Shown: positions 39,217-48,518, counted from the stretch's first letter. The stretch: 64,000 nt of DNA from Chitinophagaceae bacterium (GCA_016708765.1 JADJFD010000001.1:930001-994000), one strand, 5' to 3'. Numbers and translations: made by a program. Notes: generated by a model not told the origin, from the letters alone.

Positions 39217-41667
39217 ATGAGCAGTAAAAATATACAGATGAAAAAAACCGTTCGAATTTTTTGGCGCATTTTTGGAGTGGGTTTTATTTTATTTATTGCT
39301 TTGGTATTGATGGCCAATTTTGGTGTGTTTGGCAAAATGCCTTCGCTATCTGAATTGGAAAACCCATCCATCCTTCAGGCATCTGAAGTATATGCAGAAG
39401 ATGGAACACTGATGGGTAAATACTATACTGAAAGAGGTAACCGGAGCAATGTAAAGTATAGCGATATTTCAACACATGTCATTGATGCATTAGTTGCTAC
39501 CGAAGATGAACGTTTTCATCAACATAGTGGAATAGATTTCAAATCTACGCTAAGGGCAATTCTTACTCTAGGTTCTCAAGGCGGAGGAAGTACCATCACT
39601 CAGCAGTTAGCAAAGGCATTGCTTGCACAAGGCAGTAAAAACAGAGCCACAAGAGTAATTGAAAAATTAAAAGAGTGGATTATTGCTGTAAAACTTGAGA
39701 AGAATTTTACCAAAGAAGAAATCATCACATTGTATTTAAACGTTGTTCCATTTGGAAATAATATTTATGGTATACGAAATGCCGCCCGTTCTTTCTTTCA
39801 AAAAGAACCCGATCGCCTGAATGTAGAAGAGGCTGCTTTACTTGTTGGAATGCTAAAAGGAAATAGTATTTACAATCCTACCCACAATCCAAAAGCAGCA
39901 CTAGACAGAAGAAATATTGTAATCGGCCAGATGGAAGTAAACGGGAAAATAAAACCAACAGAGGCCGCAAAATTTAAAGCCACACCAATTAAGCTTAATT
40001 ATAAAAAGCTGGATGAAAATACAGGCTATGCTCCTTATTTCAGAGAGGTATTAAAATCAGAATTACGAGAAGCTTTAAAAGGACTAAAAAATCCAAACGG
40101 CGATGATTACAGCATTTATAATGATGGATTGAAAGTATATACAACGATAAACATTCAGATGCAGGAAATTGCCGAAGAAGGAATGGCACAACATATGTTG
40201 CTATTGCAAAAAGGAATTAATGCTAGATCTGATTTCAAAAATGGTAGCATCTGGAAAGGAAGAGAAAAGTTTTTGGAAAAGGCTGCCAAAGAATCTGATC
40301 GTTGGAAAAATCTGGAAGAAGACGGATTAAGTGATAAAGAAATAAGAGCAAGCTTTGATGTAAAAGTGCCAATGAAGGTTTTCGTATGGAATAGCAAAAG
40401 AGAAAAAGATACCACTCTAACTCCAATGGATTCTATCAAGTATCATTTACAAATGGAGCAAGCTGGTTTTATGGCAATGGACCCGGTAACTGGTGAAGTA
40501 AGAGCATGGGTAGGTGGCATTGATTTTAAAACCTACAAGAATGACCATGTGAACTTGAATACAAAACGACAAGTTGGTTCAACTATAAAGCCGTTTTTAT
40601 ACACTCAAGCCATGGAGGAAAGAGGTTTTACTCCTGAAACAGAATGGGAGAATGTTGCCCAGTTTTTCCCGGGCAGTGGCTGGGTTCCTTCTGGCAGAAA
40701 ATGTGGCGGCGGCAGTATGTCAATGGCTAATGCATTGGCTTTTTCTAAAAACTGTGCAACAGCGTACATTATGAAACAAGTGGGGCCGCAACAATTTTCA
40801 GATTTTCTTTCCCGAATAAGTATTCCAACGAAAGTAAAGCCCTACCCTTCCATTGCCTTAGGTACTTGCGATTTATCGATTTACGAAATGCTATGGGGCT
40901 ATACCATTTTTGCGGGTAGAGGTTTTTCTACAAGACCTTATAGCATCAGCCGGATAGAAGATAGAAATGGTAATGTTATTAAACGATTTGATTATAGTGT
41001 AAATAGAAAAGAAGCCATCAGCGAAGTAACTGCCTACACCATGGCAAGAATGATGCAAGGCACTGTTGACAAAGGAACCGCCAGAGGTATGAGAAGCCGT
41101 GTTGGAGCTGCAGAAATGGGAGGGAAAACAGGAACTACCGATGACAATGCAGATGCATGGTTTATTGGCTATACCCCACAATTATTGGCAGGTTCGTGGG
41201 TTGGGTTTGAATACCAGTTTATGCGCAACCAAGGTGATGGTTCAAGAATAGCCCGACCTATTACTGAATATTTTTTTAGAAAAGTACTGGCAAATAAAAA
41301 ATTGGGTATTGAAAAAGATGCAAAATTTGTGAAGCCGGCAGAAATGGAAAACGAAATCAACAGTGCTGATATAATAATCAGTGATAGCGACCCTAACCCA
41401 GGTGCGGAAGGAAATGACCAAGGTGTAGGTAATGAGCAGGACTATTATAATGATTACGATTCGCCAGACACACTTGGACCTGAGTCAAAACCTTTGCCAG
41501 TTGAGGAAGACAACAAACTTCCTAAAAAGGATACCACAAAGACCATTACAAAATCAACCGCAATAAAAAATGAAGATCCGAGCATTAAACCTATTGGTTC
41601 TGCAACTGAAGAACCTGAGAAAAAGAAGGGACTCCTAAAACGATTGTTGAAAAAGAAAAACGATTAG
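39217..41667 (+). CDS. Penicillin-binding protein 1A (bifunctional peptidoglycan synthase)
   Basis: 816 residues. A membrane anchor (~15-36) is followed by the glycosyltransferase-51 domain with ATEDERFHQHSGID (catalytic Glu96), GGGSTITQQLAK and LYLNVVPFGNNIYGI. The transpeptidase has STIK (Ser455, Lys458), SKN near 510 and KTGTT near 637. The C-terminal ~110 residues are an acidic then Lys-rich tail (EPEKKKGLLKRLLKKKND). It polymerises glycan strands and cross-links peptides at the inner-membrane outer face. It is a single-gene unit ending in a strong terminator. Confidence 0.92.
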   Translation: MSSKNIQMKKTVRIFWRIFGVGFILFIALVLMANFGVFGKMPSLSELENPSILQASEVYAEDGTLMGKYYTERGNRSNVKYSDISTHVIDALVATEDERFHQHSGIDFKSTLRAILTLGSQGGGSTITQQLAKALLAQGSKNRATRVIEKLKEWIIAVKLEKNFTKEEIITLYLNVVPFGNNIYGIRNAARSFFQKEPDRLNVEEAALLVGMLKGNSIYNPTHNPKAALDRRNIVIGQMEVNGKIKPTEAAKFKATPIKLNYKKLDENTGYAPYFREVLKSELREALKGLKNPNGDDYSIYNDGLKVYTTINIQMQEIAEEGMAQHMLLLQKGINARSDFKNGSIWKGREKFLEKAAKESDRWKNLEEDGLSDKEIRASFDVKVPMKVFVWNSKREKDTTLTPMDSIKYHLQMEQAGFMAMDPVTGEVRAWVGGIDFKTYKNDHVNLNTKRQVGSTIKPFLYTQAMEERGFTPETEWENVAQFFPGSGWVPSGRKCGGGSMSMANALAFSKNCATAYIMKQVGPQQFSDFLSRISIPTKVKPYPSIALGTCDLSIYEMLWGYTIFAGRGFSTRPYSISRIEDRNGNVIKRFDYSVNRKEAISEVTAYTMARMMQGTVDKGTARGMRSRVGAAEMGGKTGTTDDNADAWFIGYTPQLLAGSWVGFEYQFMRNQGDGSRIARPITEYFFRKVLANKKLGIEKDAKFVKPAEMENEINSADIIISDSDPNPGAEGNDQGVGNEQDYYNDYDSPDTLGPESKPLPVEEDNKLPKKDTTKTITKSTAIKNEDPSIKPIGSATEEPEKKKGLLKRLLKKKND

Positions 41668-41674
41668 ATTTTTA

Positions 41675-41706
41675 AAAATGGGTTTTGCGAAAACAAAACC
41701 CATTTT
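41675..41706 (+). terminator. Rho-independent terminator of the PBP1A gene
   Basis: Stem AAAATGGGTTTTG / CAAAACCCATTTT with a 6-base loop, followed by TTATTTT. It starts eight bases after the stop codon. Confidence 0.88.
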
Positions 41707-41736
41707 TATTTTCGCTACTTAAACCATTCGCTAAAG

Positions 41737-42237
41737 ATGCTTAATGAGATTACAATCAGGAATGCTACTATTAATGATATAGAACTTATCAGGGAACTCA
41801 CATTTAAAGTGTGGCCTCAAACCTATTCATCTATCATTTCAAAAGAGCAGATTGATTATATGCTTGAAATGATGTACAGCAATAAATCTTTAGCTCTTCA
41901 AATGGCAGAAGGCTCCCAGTTTATAATAGTTCAGGATACTAAGAGGCCGGTTGGCTTTGCTTCTTACAAACCAGTTGCCATAAAAATATACAAACTAGAC
42001 AAAATTTACATTCTGCAAACACAACAAGGAAAAGGAATAGGAAAATTTGTAATTGACTATATTCTTCAACAAATAAAAGATAGAGGTGCTGAATCTTTAC
42101 AATTACAAGTGAACAGAAATAATATAAACGCTAAATCATTTTATGAGAAAATCGGTTTCCGCATAATACAAGAAGCCGATTTCGAAATAGGGAACGGCTA
42201 TTTTATGAATGATTATGTAATGGAGAAGAAAGTATGA
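41737..42237 (+). CDS. GNAT family N-acetyltransferase
   Basis: 166 residues with ITIRNATINDIELIRELTFKVWP (N-terminal GNAT strand/helix), LDKIYILQTQQGKGIGKFVIDYIL (acetyl-CoA loop QGKGIG) and NNINAKSFYEKIGFRII (motif B). The pattern is close to small spermidine/ribosomal-type acetyltransferases of Bacteroidota, but the acceptor is unknown. It follows the PBP1A terminator and is convergent with an M23-like gene. Confidence 0.85.
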   Translation: MLNEITIRNATINDIELIRELTFKVWPQTYSSIISKEQIDYMLEMMYSNKSLALQMAEGSQFIIVQDTKRPVGFASYKPVAIKIYKLDKIYILQTQQGKGIGKFVIDYILQQIKDRGAESLQLQVNRNNINAKSFYEKIGFRIIQEADFEIGNGYFMNDYVMEKKV

Positions 42238-42273
42238 ATGTATAAACCACAAGAATGCTGAAATATTAAATCG

Positions 42274-42732
42274 CTATTCTGTTTTCAATACTTTCTTACA
42301 TTCAAGAAATCTTATCGGATCTATCGGTGTTTCAAAATTGTACATTAAAAATTCAAGACTACCTCCAAGGGGTATATTTCCCAAAGGCTGACCTGTTTTA
42401 ACATTATCTCCTCTTCTAACTAATACTTTTGAAAGACCCGAATACCAGAAATAATAATCCCGGTAATAAAATACAACATCCCATTTGCCATCATCATTCT
42501 GTACGACATTTGAAACCCTTCCAGTAACTACAGCTTTTACAACTGTATCCGGAATACTTACCAGTACAATACACAAATCAGGCTCATCAAACTTCATAAC
42601 GTTTTTAGGGGGAGGCACTACTATTGCATCCTCTAGTGGACACTTTAACCAGATACTGTCTTGCTGTGCATAAACACCCACAGGCAATATTAATAATATC
42701 GCCAATACCAAATTCTTAACCATTTTAATCAT
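42274..42732 (-). CDS. Secreted M23-fold protein, apparently without catalytic residues
   Basis: A signal peptide (LVLAILLILPVGVYAQ) is followed by a ~130-residue domain with the LytM/M23 beta pattern: AVVTGRVSNVVQNDDGKWDVVFYYRDYYFWYSGLSKVLVRRGDNVKTGQPLG and SLEFLMYNF...DPIRFL. The zinc-binding HxxxD and HxH residues of active M23 enzymes are replaced (FWYSGL, LEFLM). It may therefore be a non-catalytic, LytM-factor-like activator or binding protein. It lies ten bases after the 42742 gene on the same strand. Confidence 0.65.
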   Translation of the reverse strand: MIKMVKNLVLAILLILPVGVYAQQDSIWLKCPLEDAIVVPPPKNVMKFDEPDLCIVLVSIPDTVVKAVVTGRVSNVVQNDDGKWDVVFYYRDYYFWYSGLSKVLVRRGDNVKTGQPLGNIPLGGSLEFLMYNFETPIDPIRFLECKKVLKTE

Positions 42733-42741
42733 AAGGCAATT

Positions 42742-43101
42742 TTATAAATCAGAAAACCTAAGCTTCTTCGCCATTTCAGCACTAATTCCTTCTGCTGAAA
42801 TTCCGTATCCACTCACAAGTACACCCTTCACTCCATTTGAAGACTCAATTCCATATACGATTGATTCATCCGACGGATTTGAATCTCCTTCAAAACGATA
42901 AAATTCTACAATCTCAAAATCTTTTACATCAAACTTATTACCATGACAGACGAGACAATTCTCCTGAAGGTTGAAATCAACAATAAAACCTCTTTCCCTC
43001 ATTCCATTAATTGCTCCCGATAGTGTATCATATGCATTCATTCCTATTGCTTTGTCTTTCTCAAAATTATTCTTTATTGTTTGAAACACCTTAGGAATCA
43101 T
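42742..43101 (-). CDS. Small conserved protein often named 'phosphoribosylpyrophosphate synthetase' in Bacteroidota
   Basis: 119 residues, no signal peptide. The pattern YDTLSGAINGMRERGFIVDFNLQENCLVCHG, then FEIVEFYRFEGDSNPSDESIVYGIESSNGVKGVLVSGYG, matches a ~100-residue family that databases label phosphoribosylpyrophosphate synthetase. It lacks a PRPP-binding loop, so the name is probably wrong. It may start at the internal ATG at 43041 (MNAYDTL). The function is unknown. Confidence 0.6.
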   Translation of the reverse strand: MIPKVFQTIKNNFEKDKAIGMNAYDTLSGAINGMRERGFIVDFNLQENCLVCHGNKFDVKDFEIVEFYRFEGDSNPSDESIVYGIESSNGVKGVLVSGYGISAEGISAEMAKKLRFSDL

Positions 43102-43191
43102 GGTATTAATTATATAAATAGGCTTATTTCTATGTCAAAATTTGACAGTCTAATGATTCTTATCATAGACAAATAATCCATTGCTAAACCG

Positions 43192-43199
43192 TACCTTTG
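43192..43199 (+). promoter_or_regulatory. Promoter -7 box TACCTTTG for ahcY
   Basis: A perfect TAnnTTTG box 25 bases before the ahcY ATG; the -33 region has no TTTG at the expected spacing. Confidence 0.45.
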
Positions 43200-43224
43200 C
43201 CGCCATAAAATAAAAAGAAAGACA

Positions 43225-44550
43225 ATGTCAACAACAACAAAATCAATAAATTTTAGCCTCCCTTATAAAGTGGCTGATATTTCCCTTGCAGCATGGGGAC
43301 GTAAAGAAATAAGACTTGCAGAAGCAGAAATGCCCGGTCTAATGTCGATAAGAACTGAGTATGGGCCTGCTCAACCTTTAAAAGGTTCAAGAATTGCTGG
43401 TTGCTTACACATGACCATTCAAACCGCCGTATTAATTGAAACATTGGTGGCCTTAGGTGCAGAAGTAAAATGGAGCTCTTGCAACATTTTTTCTACACAA
43501 GATCATGCTGCTGCTGCAATAGCACAAGCTGGCATTGGTGTATTTGCCTGGAAAGGACAAAGTCAAGAAGAAGCTGATTGGTGTATTGAACAAACATTAT
43601 TCTTTGGTGCGCAGGACAAGCCTTTGAATATGATTCTTGATGACGGTGGTGATTTAACAAACATGGTGTTGGATACTTATCCTGAATTGGTTCAGCATGT
43701 AAAAGGAATTTCTGAAGAAACTACTACAGGTGTTCACCGTTTATATGAAAGAGTAGCAAAAGGAACATTACCAATGCCTGCTATCAATGTAAACGACTCT
43801 GTTACCAAATCTAAGTTTGATAACAAATACGGTTGTAAAGAATCATTGGTAGATGCTATCCGCAGAGCTACTGATGTAATGATGGCGGGTAAAGTAGCCG
43901 TTGTTGGTGGCTATGGTGATGTTGGAAAAGGTTCTGCCGCTTCATTAAAAGGTGCTGGCTGTCGTGTTATTGTTACGGAGATCGATCCTATCTGTGCTTT
44001 ACAGGCAGCTATGGACGGTTTTGAAGTTAAGAAAATGATTGATGCTGTTAAAGAAGCTGATATCGTTGTTACTGCTTCAGGATGCCGTGACCTTATCACT
44101 GGTGAACATTTCAAACTGATGAAGGATAAAGTTATCGTTTGTAACATCGGACATTTTGATATTGAAATTGACATAGCCTGGTTGAATACAAATTATGGCG
44201 ATACAAAAGATACAATTAAGCCACAGGTTTATATTTATACTATTGATGGAAAAGATATTATCATTTTGGCAGAAGGAAGATTAGTAAATCTCGGTTGTGC
44301 AACTGGACATCCATCCTTTGTGATGAGTAATTCATTTGCAAACCAAACATTGGCACAAATTGAGCTTTGGACCAACAACAAAAACTATGATAACAATGTT
44401 TATGTTCTTCCAAAACAACTTGATGAAAAAGTTGCTCGTTTGCATTTAGCAAAAATTGGTGTTGTGTTGGATGAGCTAACTACCGCACAAGCTTCTTATC
44501 TTGGTATTACGAATGAAGGACCATTTAAGCCAGAACATTACAGGTATTAA
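43225..44550 (+). CDS. ahcY: Adenosylhomocysteinase
   Basis: Converts S-adenosylhomocysteine to adenosine and homocysteine in the methyl cycle, in the cytoplasm. 441 residues with SRIAGCLHMTIQTAVLIETL, SSCNIFSTQDHAAAAI (substrate-binding), NDSVTKSKFDNKYGC, the NAD loop VGGYGDVGKGSAASLKGAG and the C-terminal lid FANQTLAQIELW...FKPEHYRY. Length and the Lys/Tyr C-terminus are normal. It is a monocistronic gene with its own promoter box and terminator. Confidence 0.96.
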   Translation: MSTTTKSINFSLPYKVADISLAAWGRKEIRLAEAEMPGLMSIRTEYGPAQPLKGSRIAGCLHMTIQTAVLIETLVALGAEVKWSSCNIFSTQDHAAAAIAQAGIGVFAWKGQSQEEADWCIEQTLFFGAQDKPLNMILDDGGDLTNMVLDTYPELVQHVKGISEETTTGVHRLYERVAKGTLPMPAINVNDSVTKSKFDNKYGCKESLVDAIRRATDVMMAGKVAVVGGYGDVGKGSAASLKGAGCRVIVTEIDPICALQAAMDGFEVKKMIDAVKEADIVVTASGCRDLITGEHFKLMKDKVIVCNIGHFDIEIDIAWLNTNYGDTKDTIKPQVYIYTIDGKDIIILAEGRLVNLGCATGHPSFVMSNSFANQTLAQIELWTNNKNYDNNVYVLPKQLDEKVARLHLAKIGVVLDELTTAQASYLGITNEGPFKPEHYRY

Positions 44551-44572
44551 TCCTTGATTATATTTTACTGAA

Positions 44573-44598
44573 AACCCAGCTAATTGGCTGGGTTTTTT
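44573..44598 (+). terminator. Rho-independent terminator of ahcY
   Basis: Stem AACCCAGC / GCTGGGTT with a 6-base loop and a T6 tail, 23 bases after the stop codon. Confidence 0.88.
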
Positions 44599-44617
44599 AT
44601 TTTGATTTAAGATATGA

Positions 44618-45106
44618 TTACAAGAGTGTCTTAGATTCGTTGATAAGGCAAGTAGCCATTTTCATTATTAGTGTTTGCTCGAGTGGCCTAACAGTAAGTG
44701 TAGTTTCTTTTTTATTACTATCAGTAAAAATAATTGAAGCAATTTTATAAGTCATTAACCTTTGCAATAAGGTGGTAGTAGAAGTTGTATTTCTGAAAAC
44801 AAACTGGAACAATCCTTCACAGTTCATAGTTCCACCATTTCTTGAAGATGTTTTTGATTTCAACCCTTCAAACATTATTATAGCCGTAGAATTGTTATCA
44901 AAACACCTTCCGGCATCATTTATAGAAAAAAGAACCAGTACTTCCTTTTTATCAGCATCTATGGTAAGTGAGCCACCGTCCACAAAAATAAAGCCTGTTG
45001 AAATTTTTATCTCCTTTGTAAAAGGATCAGTTTCACGGATTAGTTTACAGTCCTGAGCTGTTCCAAATAAAGGCAGCAAGAAAAGAAGTCCTATTATTTT
45101 TTTCAT
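44618..45106 (-). CDS. Exported protein of unknown function, 162 aa
   Basis: The signal peptide is MKKIIGLLFLLPLFGTAQ. The mature protein is beta-rich with KLIRETDPFTKEIKISTGF, a Gly-Gly segment (FVDGGSLTID), two cysteines (GRCFDN, MNCEGL) and a late TLLQRLMTYKIASIIF helix. No domain is recognised. It stands alone, convergent with ahcY, with no obvious promoter box. Confidence 0.6.
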   Translation of the reverse strand: MKKIIGLLFLLPLFGTAQDCKLIRETDPFTKEIKISTGFIFVDGGSLTIDADKKEVLVLFSINDAGRCFDNNSTAIIMFEGLKSKTSSRNGGTMNCEGLFQFVFRNTTSTTTLLQRLMTYKIASIIFTDSNKKETTLTVRPLEQTLIMKMATCLINESKTLL

Positions 45107-45342
45107 ATTGCTAAAATAATTATTAATTAGCTTTTATCCCGTTCAAGATTGTTAAACAACAAACATAGTTGCACTCCTTTTTACAACCAATACAACTACT
45201 ATTCTATATACTAACGACCATAGTAAAGTCACCCTCTAATTGTTCTAATGACTCAAATCAATTTGTGAATAACTTTAATTCGAAGTATTCTTACTCATAG
45301 CACACTTCTTGCAGTATTGTTGGCTTAATAAAATGGTGTGAT

Positions 45343-45612
45343 ATGCAGATTCAATTCATCAGAGCAGTACAGTTTTCCTTATTGATAAAACTAGATGGCA
45401 GATTAAGAGAGTTTAATTTCAGAAAGATCAGAAATTCCGAAGTAGAAACTTTCTCGGTGAATGTTTGTAATGAACGGGGCGACAGAATATTTTTCGATAT
45501 GAAAAAGCTGGATAGTAGTTGGGATTTTACTCCATCCAACCTTCCCGGATGGATTGAACAAAACAAAAAAGTAATACGTCAGGCTGTAGAGGACGAACTG
45601 CCTAATTGGTGA
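45343..45612 (+). CDS. Conserved hypothetical cytoplasmic protein, 89 aa
   Basis: A small soluble protein: IRAVQFSLLIKLDGRLREFNFRKI, then FSVNVCNERGDRIFFDM and FTPSNLPGWIEQNKKVIRQAVEDEL. The pattern is one I have seen in small uncharacterised Bacteroidota proteins; the function is unknown. The 236 bases upstream contain no gene and no clear promoter box. Confidence 0.55.
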   Translation: MQIQFIRAVQFSLLIKLDGRLREFNFRKIRNSEVETFSVNVCNERGDRIFFDMKKLDSSWDFTPSNLPGWIEQNKKVIRQAVEDELPNW

Positions 45613-45620
45613 TAAACCAT

Positions 45621-46028
45621 TTACATTTCATTTTTTCGGAATTGTTTCTCTATTATTTCAAGTTCAGCTTTTTTAAGCGAAGTCGTTTTTTTCAATACAC
45701 TGATAAAAAAGTCAACTTCTACTTCGCTGGCAGGGCAACCGCTGTTTTCTCCTACTTCGGGGCCTTCGCCCTTCTTTCTTATTTTAGAGTCGGAGAGCAA
45801 CTTACCATCTTTATCAAAAATGAGCCAAAATGGGATACCCTGACCTGTCCCATGATAAAGGTTCTTGAGATCTTCTGCGCCGGGGTTTTCAAGATGCTTT
45901 TTATCAGGAGATTCATTAACGACTAAATGGCGGATGACAAAATTGTCGTCGAAATACTTTTTACAACTTTCATCATTCATACTTTTATCCATCTTATGGC
46001 ACCAACCACACCAGGATGCATGAAACAT
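45621..46028 (-). CDS. Thioredoxin-family protein, C-terminal part (frameshifted)
   Basis: It contains MFHASWCGWCHKMDKSM, the redox CxxC motif of thioredoxin-7/DsbD-gamma-like domains, and GIPFWLIFDKDGKLL with the cis-Pro. The N-terminal signal peptide and first strand are in the other frame (next entry). One added base in the short A run at about 46032 joins them as ENKKYFIMFHASWC, giving 181 residues. The protein would be periplasmic and act in disulfide exchange. Confidence 0.75.
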   Translation of the reverse strand: MFHASWCGWCHKMDKSMNDESCKKYFDDNFVIRHLVVNESPDKKHLENPGAEDLKNLYHGTGQGIPFWLIFDKDGKLLSDSKIRKKGEGPEVGENSGCPASEVEVDFFISVLKKTTSLKKAELEIIEKQFRKNEM

Positions 46029-46165
46029 GATAAATACTTTTTATTCTCTTTTGCCGCCAGAGCATATGCCTCATTTAGAATTTGCTTTGTTGTTTGCACC
46101 GGCTCTTGAGCTTTTACAACTACAGCGGCGAACAATAAACTCAATGAAATAAGTATTTGTTTCAA
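45977..46165 (-). CDS. Thioredoxin-family protein, N-terminal part (frameshifted)
   Basis: Carries the signal peptide (MKQILISLSLLFAAVVVKAQ) and the first helix (ILNEAYALAAKENKK). After KKY the frame is wrong because one base is missing at about 46032-46034. It is not a separate gene: it overlaps the C-terminal part and completes it. The YbjQ-like gene lies 17 bases upstream on the same strand. Confidence 0.7.
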   Translation of the reverse strand: MKQILISLSLLFAAVVVKAQEPVQTTKQILNEAYALAAKENKKYLSCFMHPGVVGAIRWIKV

Positions 46166-46182
46166 GTTGCTATAATTAAAAT

Positions 46183-46500
46183 TTAGAATCGTACTGCTGT
46201 TCCTGTAGCAATTACCATCAGCATACTGCCACCGCTTCCTATAGTTTCAAAGTCCAGGTCTACACCTAATATGCCATTAGCTCCTAATGCTTGTGCTTTT
46301 TCTGATAATTCCCTCAATGCATCTTCCTTAGCTTGTTCAAGCACTTTCTCGTAGGTTTTACTTCTACCACCAAACACATCTCTTAATCCGGCAAATATGT
46401 CTTTAAAGATATTAGCACCGATTATGCTTTGTGCATTAATAACACCGAGGTATTCCTGCACTTGTTTTCCATCTACTGTACTTGTTGTTGTAACTAACAT
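46183..46500 (-). CDS. YbjQ/UPF0145 family protein
   Basis: 105 residues with TTTSTVDGKQVQEYLGVINAQSIIGANIFKD and GANGILGVDLDFETIGSGGSMLMVIATGTAV, the complete YbjQ pattern (a small pentamer-forming fold, sometimes called heavy-metal-binding). No signal peptide. Function unknown. It lies six bases after the M48 peptidase gene, so they are probably co-transcribed. Confidence 0.85.
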   Translation of the reverse strand: MLVTTTSTVDGKQVQEYLGVINAQSIIGANIFKDIFAGLRDVFGGRSKTYEKVLEQAKEDALRELSEKAQALGANGILGVDLDFETIGSGGSMLMVIATGTAVRF

Positions 46501-46506
46501 GATTGT

Positions 46507-47574
46507 TTATTTTAATTTTTCAAATATACCTTTTAGTTTTTCATCTTCCTTTATTACAATCGTTTTTCCAGCTTCTTTAACATAAGCAATACGCTTATCA
46601 ATATCCGGATGGCTTCCAAAAAATTCTGGCATCGCATCACCCCCTGCCGCCGTTTTTAAATTAGTAAACAAATCTTCGAATCCATTCGGATCTATTCCCC
46701 GTTTTGCCAAAAGTGCAAGACCATCAATATCTGCTTCTTTCTCTAGTTTACGGGAATACTTTAAGGACTTTAAATTATCTGCATGATCAACCACAACAGA
46801 TGTAACCGTTCCAAATCTTCCAAATAACAAACCAAGAAATACTTTTGATCCAAGCTTTCTGAAAATTGATTTTGTGGAATGCTTATTATTTACATGAGTA
46901 AACTCATGACTAAGCAAAGCTGCCAACTCTGGGTATGAATTAATCTCTTTCAATAATGCACTGTACACCACAATGCGGCCACCCGGCAAAGCAAAAGCAT
47001 TCACCATATTATCATTCACCACAGTAATTTTTATATCATATGCTGTGGGGACATCCATTTCCTGAAAAAATTCATTTAATATGTAACTGCTGGCTGTATC
47101 TTCCTGTCCGGCAAGACCCATTGCATTATATGCCGCTTCGCCTAATTGCTTTTCAGTTTTAATAGAAATTTTTGTAGCAAGCTTTTCAGATAGCCACGGA
47201 ACTATTAAAAGATACAGTAGAAATAATCCACCCAGTAATGTAAGTAAAAGCAAACCGTTTCTTATCCATTCCTTTCCGCTGCTTTTCCGATGCCATGGCT
47301 TTTGTCTTTCCGCCTGCATTTCTTTTATGAAATCCCCAGCTTCTTTTCCTTTAATCGTTAATGTTGCTCCCGGATGTTTAGAAGATGTAAGTTTTGTTCC
47401 TTGCGAAGAAAAAGCATGTATAACCTCCACATCTTTCAGTAGCCAACTTATCATAGCATTGCTTCCATCTGCATTGCGAAAACCTATGCTGAGGTTCTTA
47501 TCAAAAATCAATACGGTAGACTCTACCGCACCTGTACCTTGGGCATTTTGGTATTCGCCAAAATAACTTTTCAT
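46507..47574 (-). CDS. M48 family metallopeptidase with N-terminal PH-like region
   Basis: 355 residues. The first ~95 residues are a beta-rich domain of unknown type. A single helix (~110-130: LLLLTLLGGLFLLYLLIVP) anchors the peptidase. The M48 domain follows, with FALPGGRIVVYSALL, LLSHEFTHVNNKHS (zinc HExxH), and KLEKEADIDGLALLA (third ligand). GSHPDIDKRIAYV closes the domain. It is a membrane-anchored Zn peptidase of the Ste24/BepA/LoiP type, possibly in envelope quality control; the substrate is unknown. Confidence 0.85.
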   Translation of the reverse strand: MKSYFGEYQNAQGTGAVESTVLIFDKNLSIGFRNADGSNAMISWLLKDVEVIHAFSSQGTKLTSSKHPGATLTIKGKEAGDFIKEMQAERQKPWHRKSSGKEWIRNGLLLLTLLGGLFLLYLLIVPWLSEKLATKISIKTEKQLGEAAYNAMGLAGQEDTASSYILNEFFQEMDVPTAYDIKITVVNDNMVNAFALPGGRIVVYSALLKEINSYPELAALLSHEFTHVNNKHSTKSIFRKLGSKVFLGLLFGRFGTVTSVVVDHADNLKSLKYSRKLEKEADIDGLALLAKRGIDPNGFEDLFTNLKTAAGGDAMPEFFGSHPDIDKRIAYVKEAGKTIVIKEDEKLKGIFEKLK

Positions 47575-47711
47575 TGTTTTCGCTATTTCATAATAAAGAT
47601 AGTAGAAAAATAAAGCTAAACCTTCATTAATGAATTTGCAAACAAACTCTTCAATACTTTGTTATATGGCAGGAAAACAAAATCTTTGCTACATCACAAC
47701 TAATCAATAAT

Positions 47712-48500
47712 ATGGTTCAAGCATATAATTTTCTAGCTTCATGGCAACTATTTCCCGAAAAGGGAACATACGAATTGGGCGAAAGACCCAAAAGTGGTAT
47801 TTATAAAATAGAAGCAATAAAGGATACTAAAGATCTCATCGTTCATCATAATTGGGTATCACTTGAAAACACCGCCTTTGCCAGCAGCTATACCATAAAT
47901 GCCGATGGAGATTTAAATGATTTCCAAAATCATGACTTGGCAGATAAAGTGCAGGCCTTATTTCCCGACAGCGTTAGTTTCGAAATACATTTTTACAAAA
48001 AAGGAGAAGTAGTACTGCACATTGTGCATGAGATAATGCCCAATGGTTATTTAAGAGTTACTCAACAAGGAAACAGAGAAGACGGGACCTCTTACACCAA
48101 TGCAGAAATGTATCATAAACAATTGAGTGTGCTGCCTTACTCCGCTTCCGTATCAGGAGCCGTAATAAAAGCTACAGAAGAAGGTGTTATCAAACATAAA
48201 GCTCTAACAGCAATGGAGGAGCAAACAAATATGCAGCTCGACCAAATACGTAAGCAAATAGAGCTACTGGCCTTGCAAGCACATGAAATTCAGAAAAGAA
48301 AAGAATTATCAATGTTGATCTATCAGGCTAAGCTTTCTTTCAAACCTAATATCGGGCAAACATATTATTTGTATGAGAAGAATGATGAAAGTTTCATGCT
48401 GTCATTGGTTTCTCCAAAAGAATGGGGAGTTGCTGGACCGTTTAAGAAATTTGTATCGGCTGTACAATTATTAGCCGACCACACATGGAAGGAATTATAA
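47712..48500 (+). CDS. DUF2452-containing protein, 262 aa
   Basis: The N-terminal ~160 residues are beta-rich (FPEKGTYELGERPKSGIYKIE ... SVSFEIHFYKKGEVVLHIVHEI). The C-terminal part has EEQTNMQLDQIRKQIELLALQAHEIQKRKEL and TYYLYEKNDESFMLSLVSPKEW...FVSAVQLLADHTWKEL, which I recognise as DUF2452. It is cytoplasmic with a coiled-coil middle. Function unknown. It ends 19 bases before pdxJ. Confidence 0.65.
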   Translation: MVQAYNFLASWQLFPEKGTYELGERPKSGIYKIEAIKDTKDLIVHHNWVSLENTAFASSYTINADGDLNDFQNHDLADKVQALFPDSVSFEIHFYKKGEVVLHIVHEIMPNGYLRVTQQGNREDGTSYTNAEMYHKQLSVLPYSASVSGAVIKATEEGVIKHKALTAMEEQTNMQLDQIRKQIELLALQAHEIQKRKELSMLIYQAKLSFKPNIGQTYYLYEKNDESFMLSLVSPKEWGVAGPFKKFVSAVQLLADHTWKEL

Positions 48501-48506
48501 GAACTG

Positions 48507-48514
48507 TATTTTTG
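48507..48514 (+). promoter_or_regulatory. Promoter -7 box TATTTTTG, four bases from the pdxJ start
   Basis: A perfect TAnnTTTG box, so pdxJ may have its own nearly leaderless transcript besides any read-through from the DUF2452 gene. Confidence 0.45.
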
Positions 48515-48518
48515 CGAC

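Noticed and set aside
43102..43224. A SAM/SAH riboswitch before ahcY
   Set aside because: No helices matching known SAM or SAH aptamers were visible; only a -7 promoter box was found.
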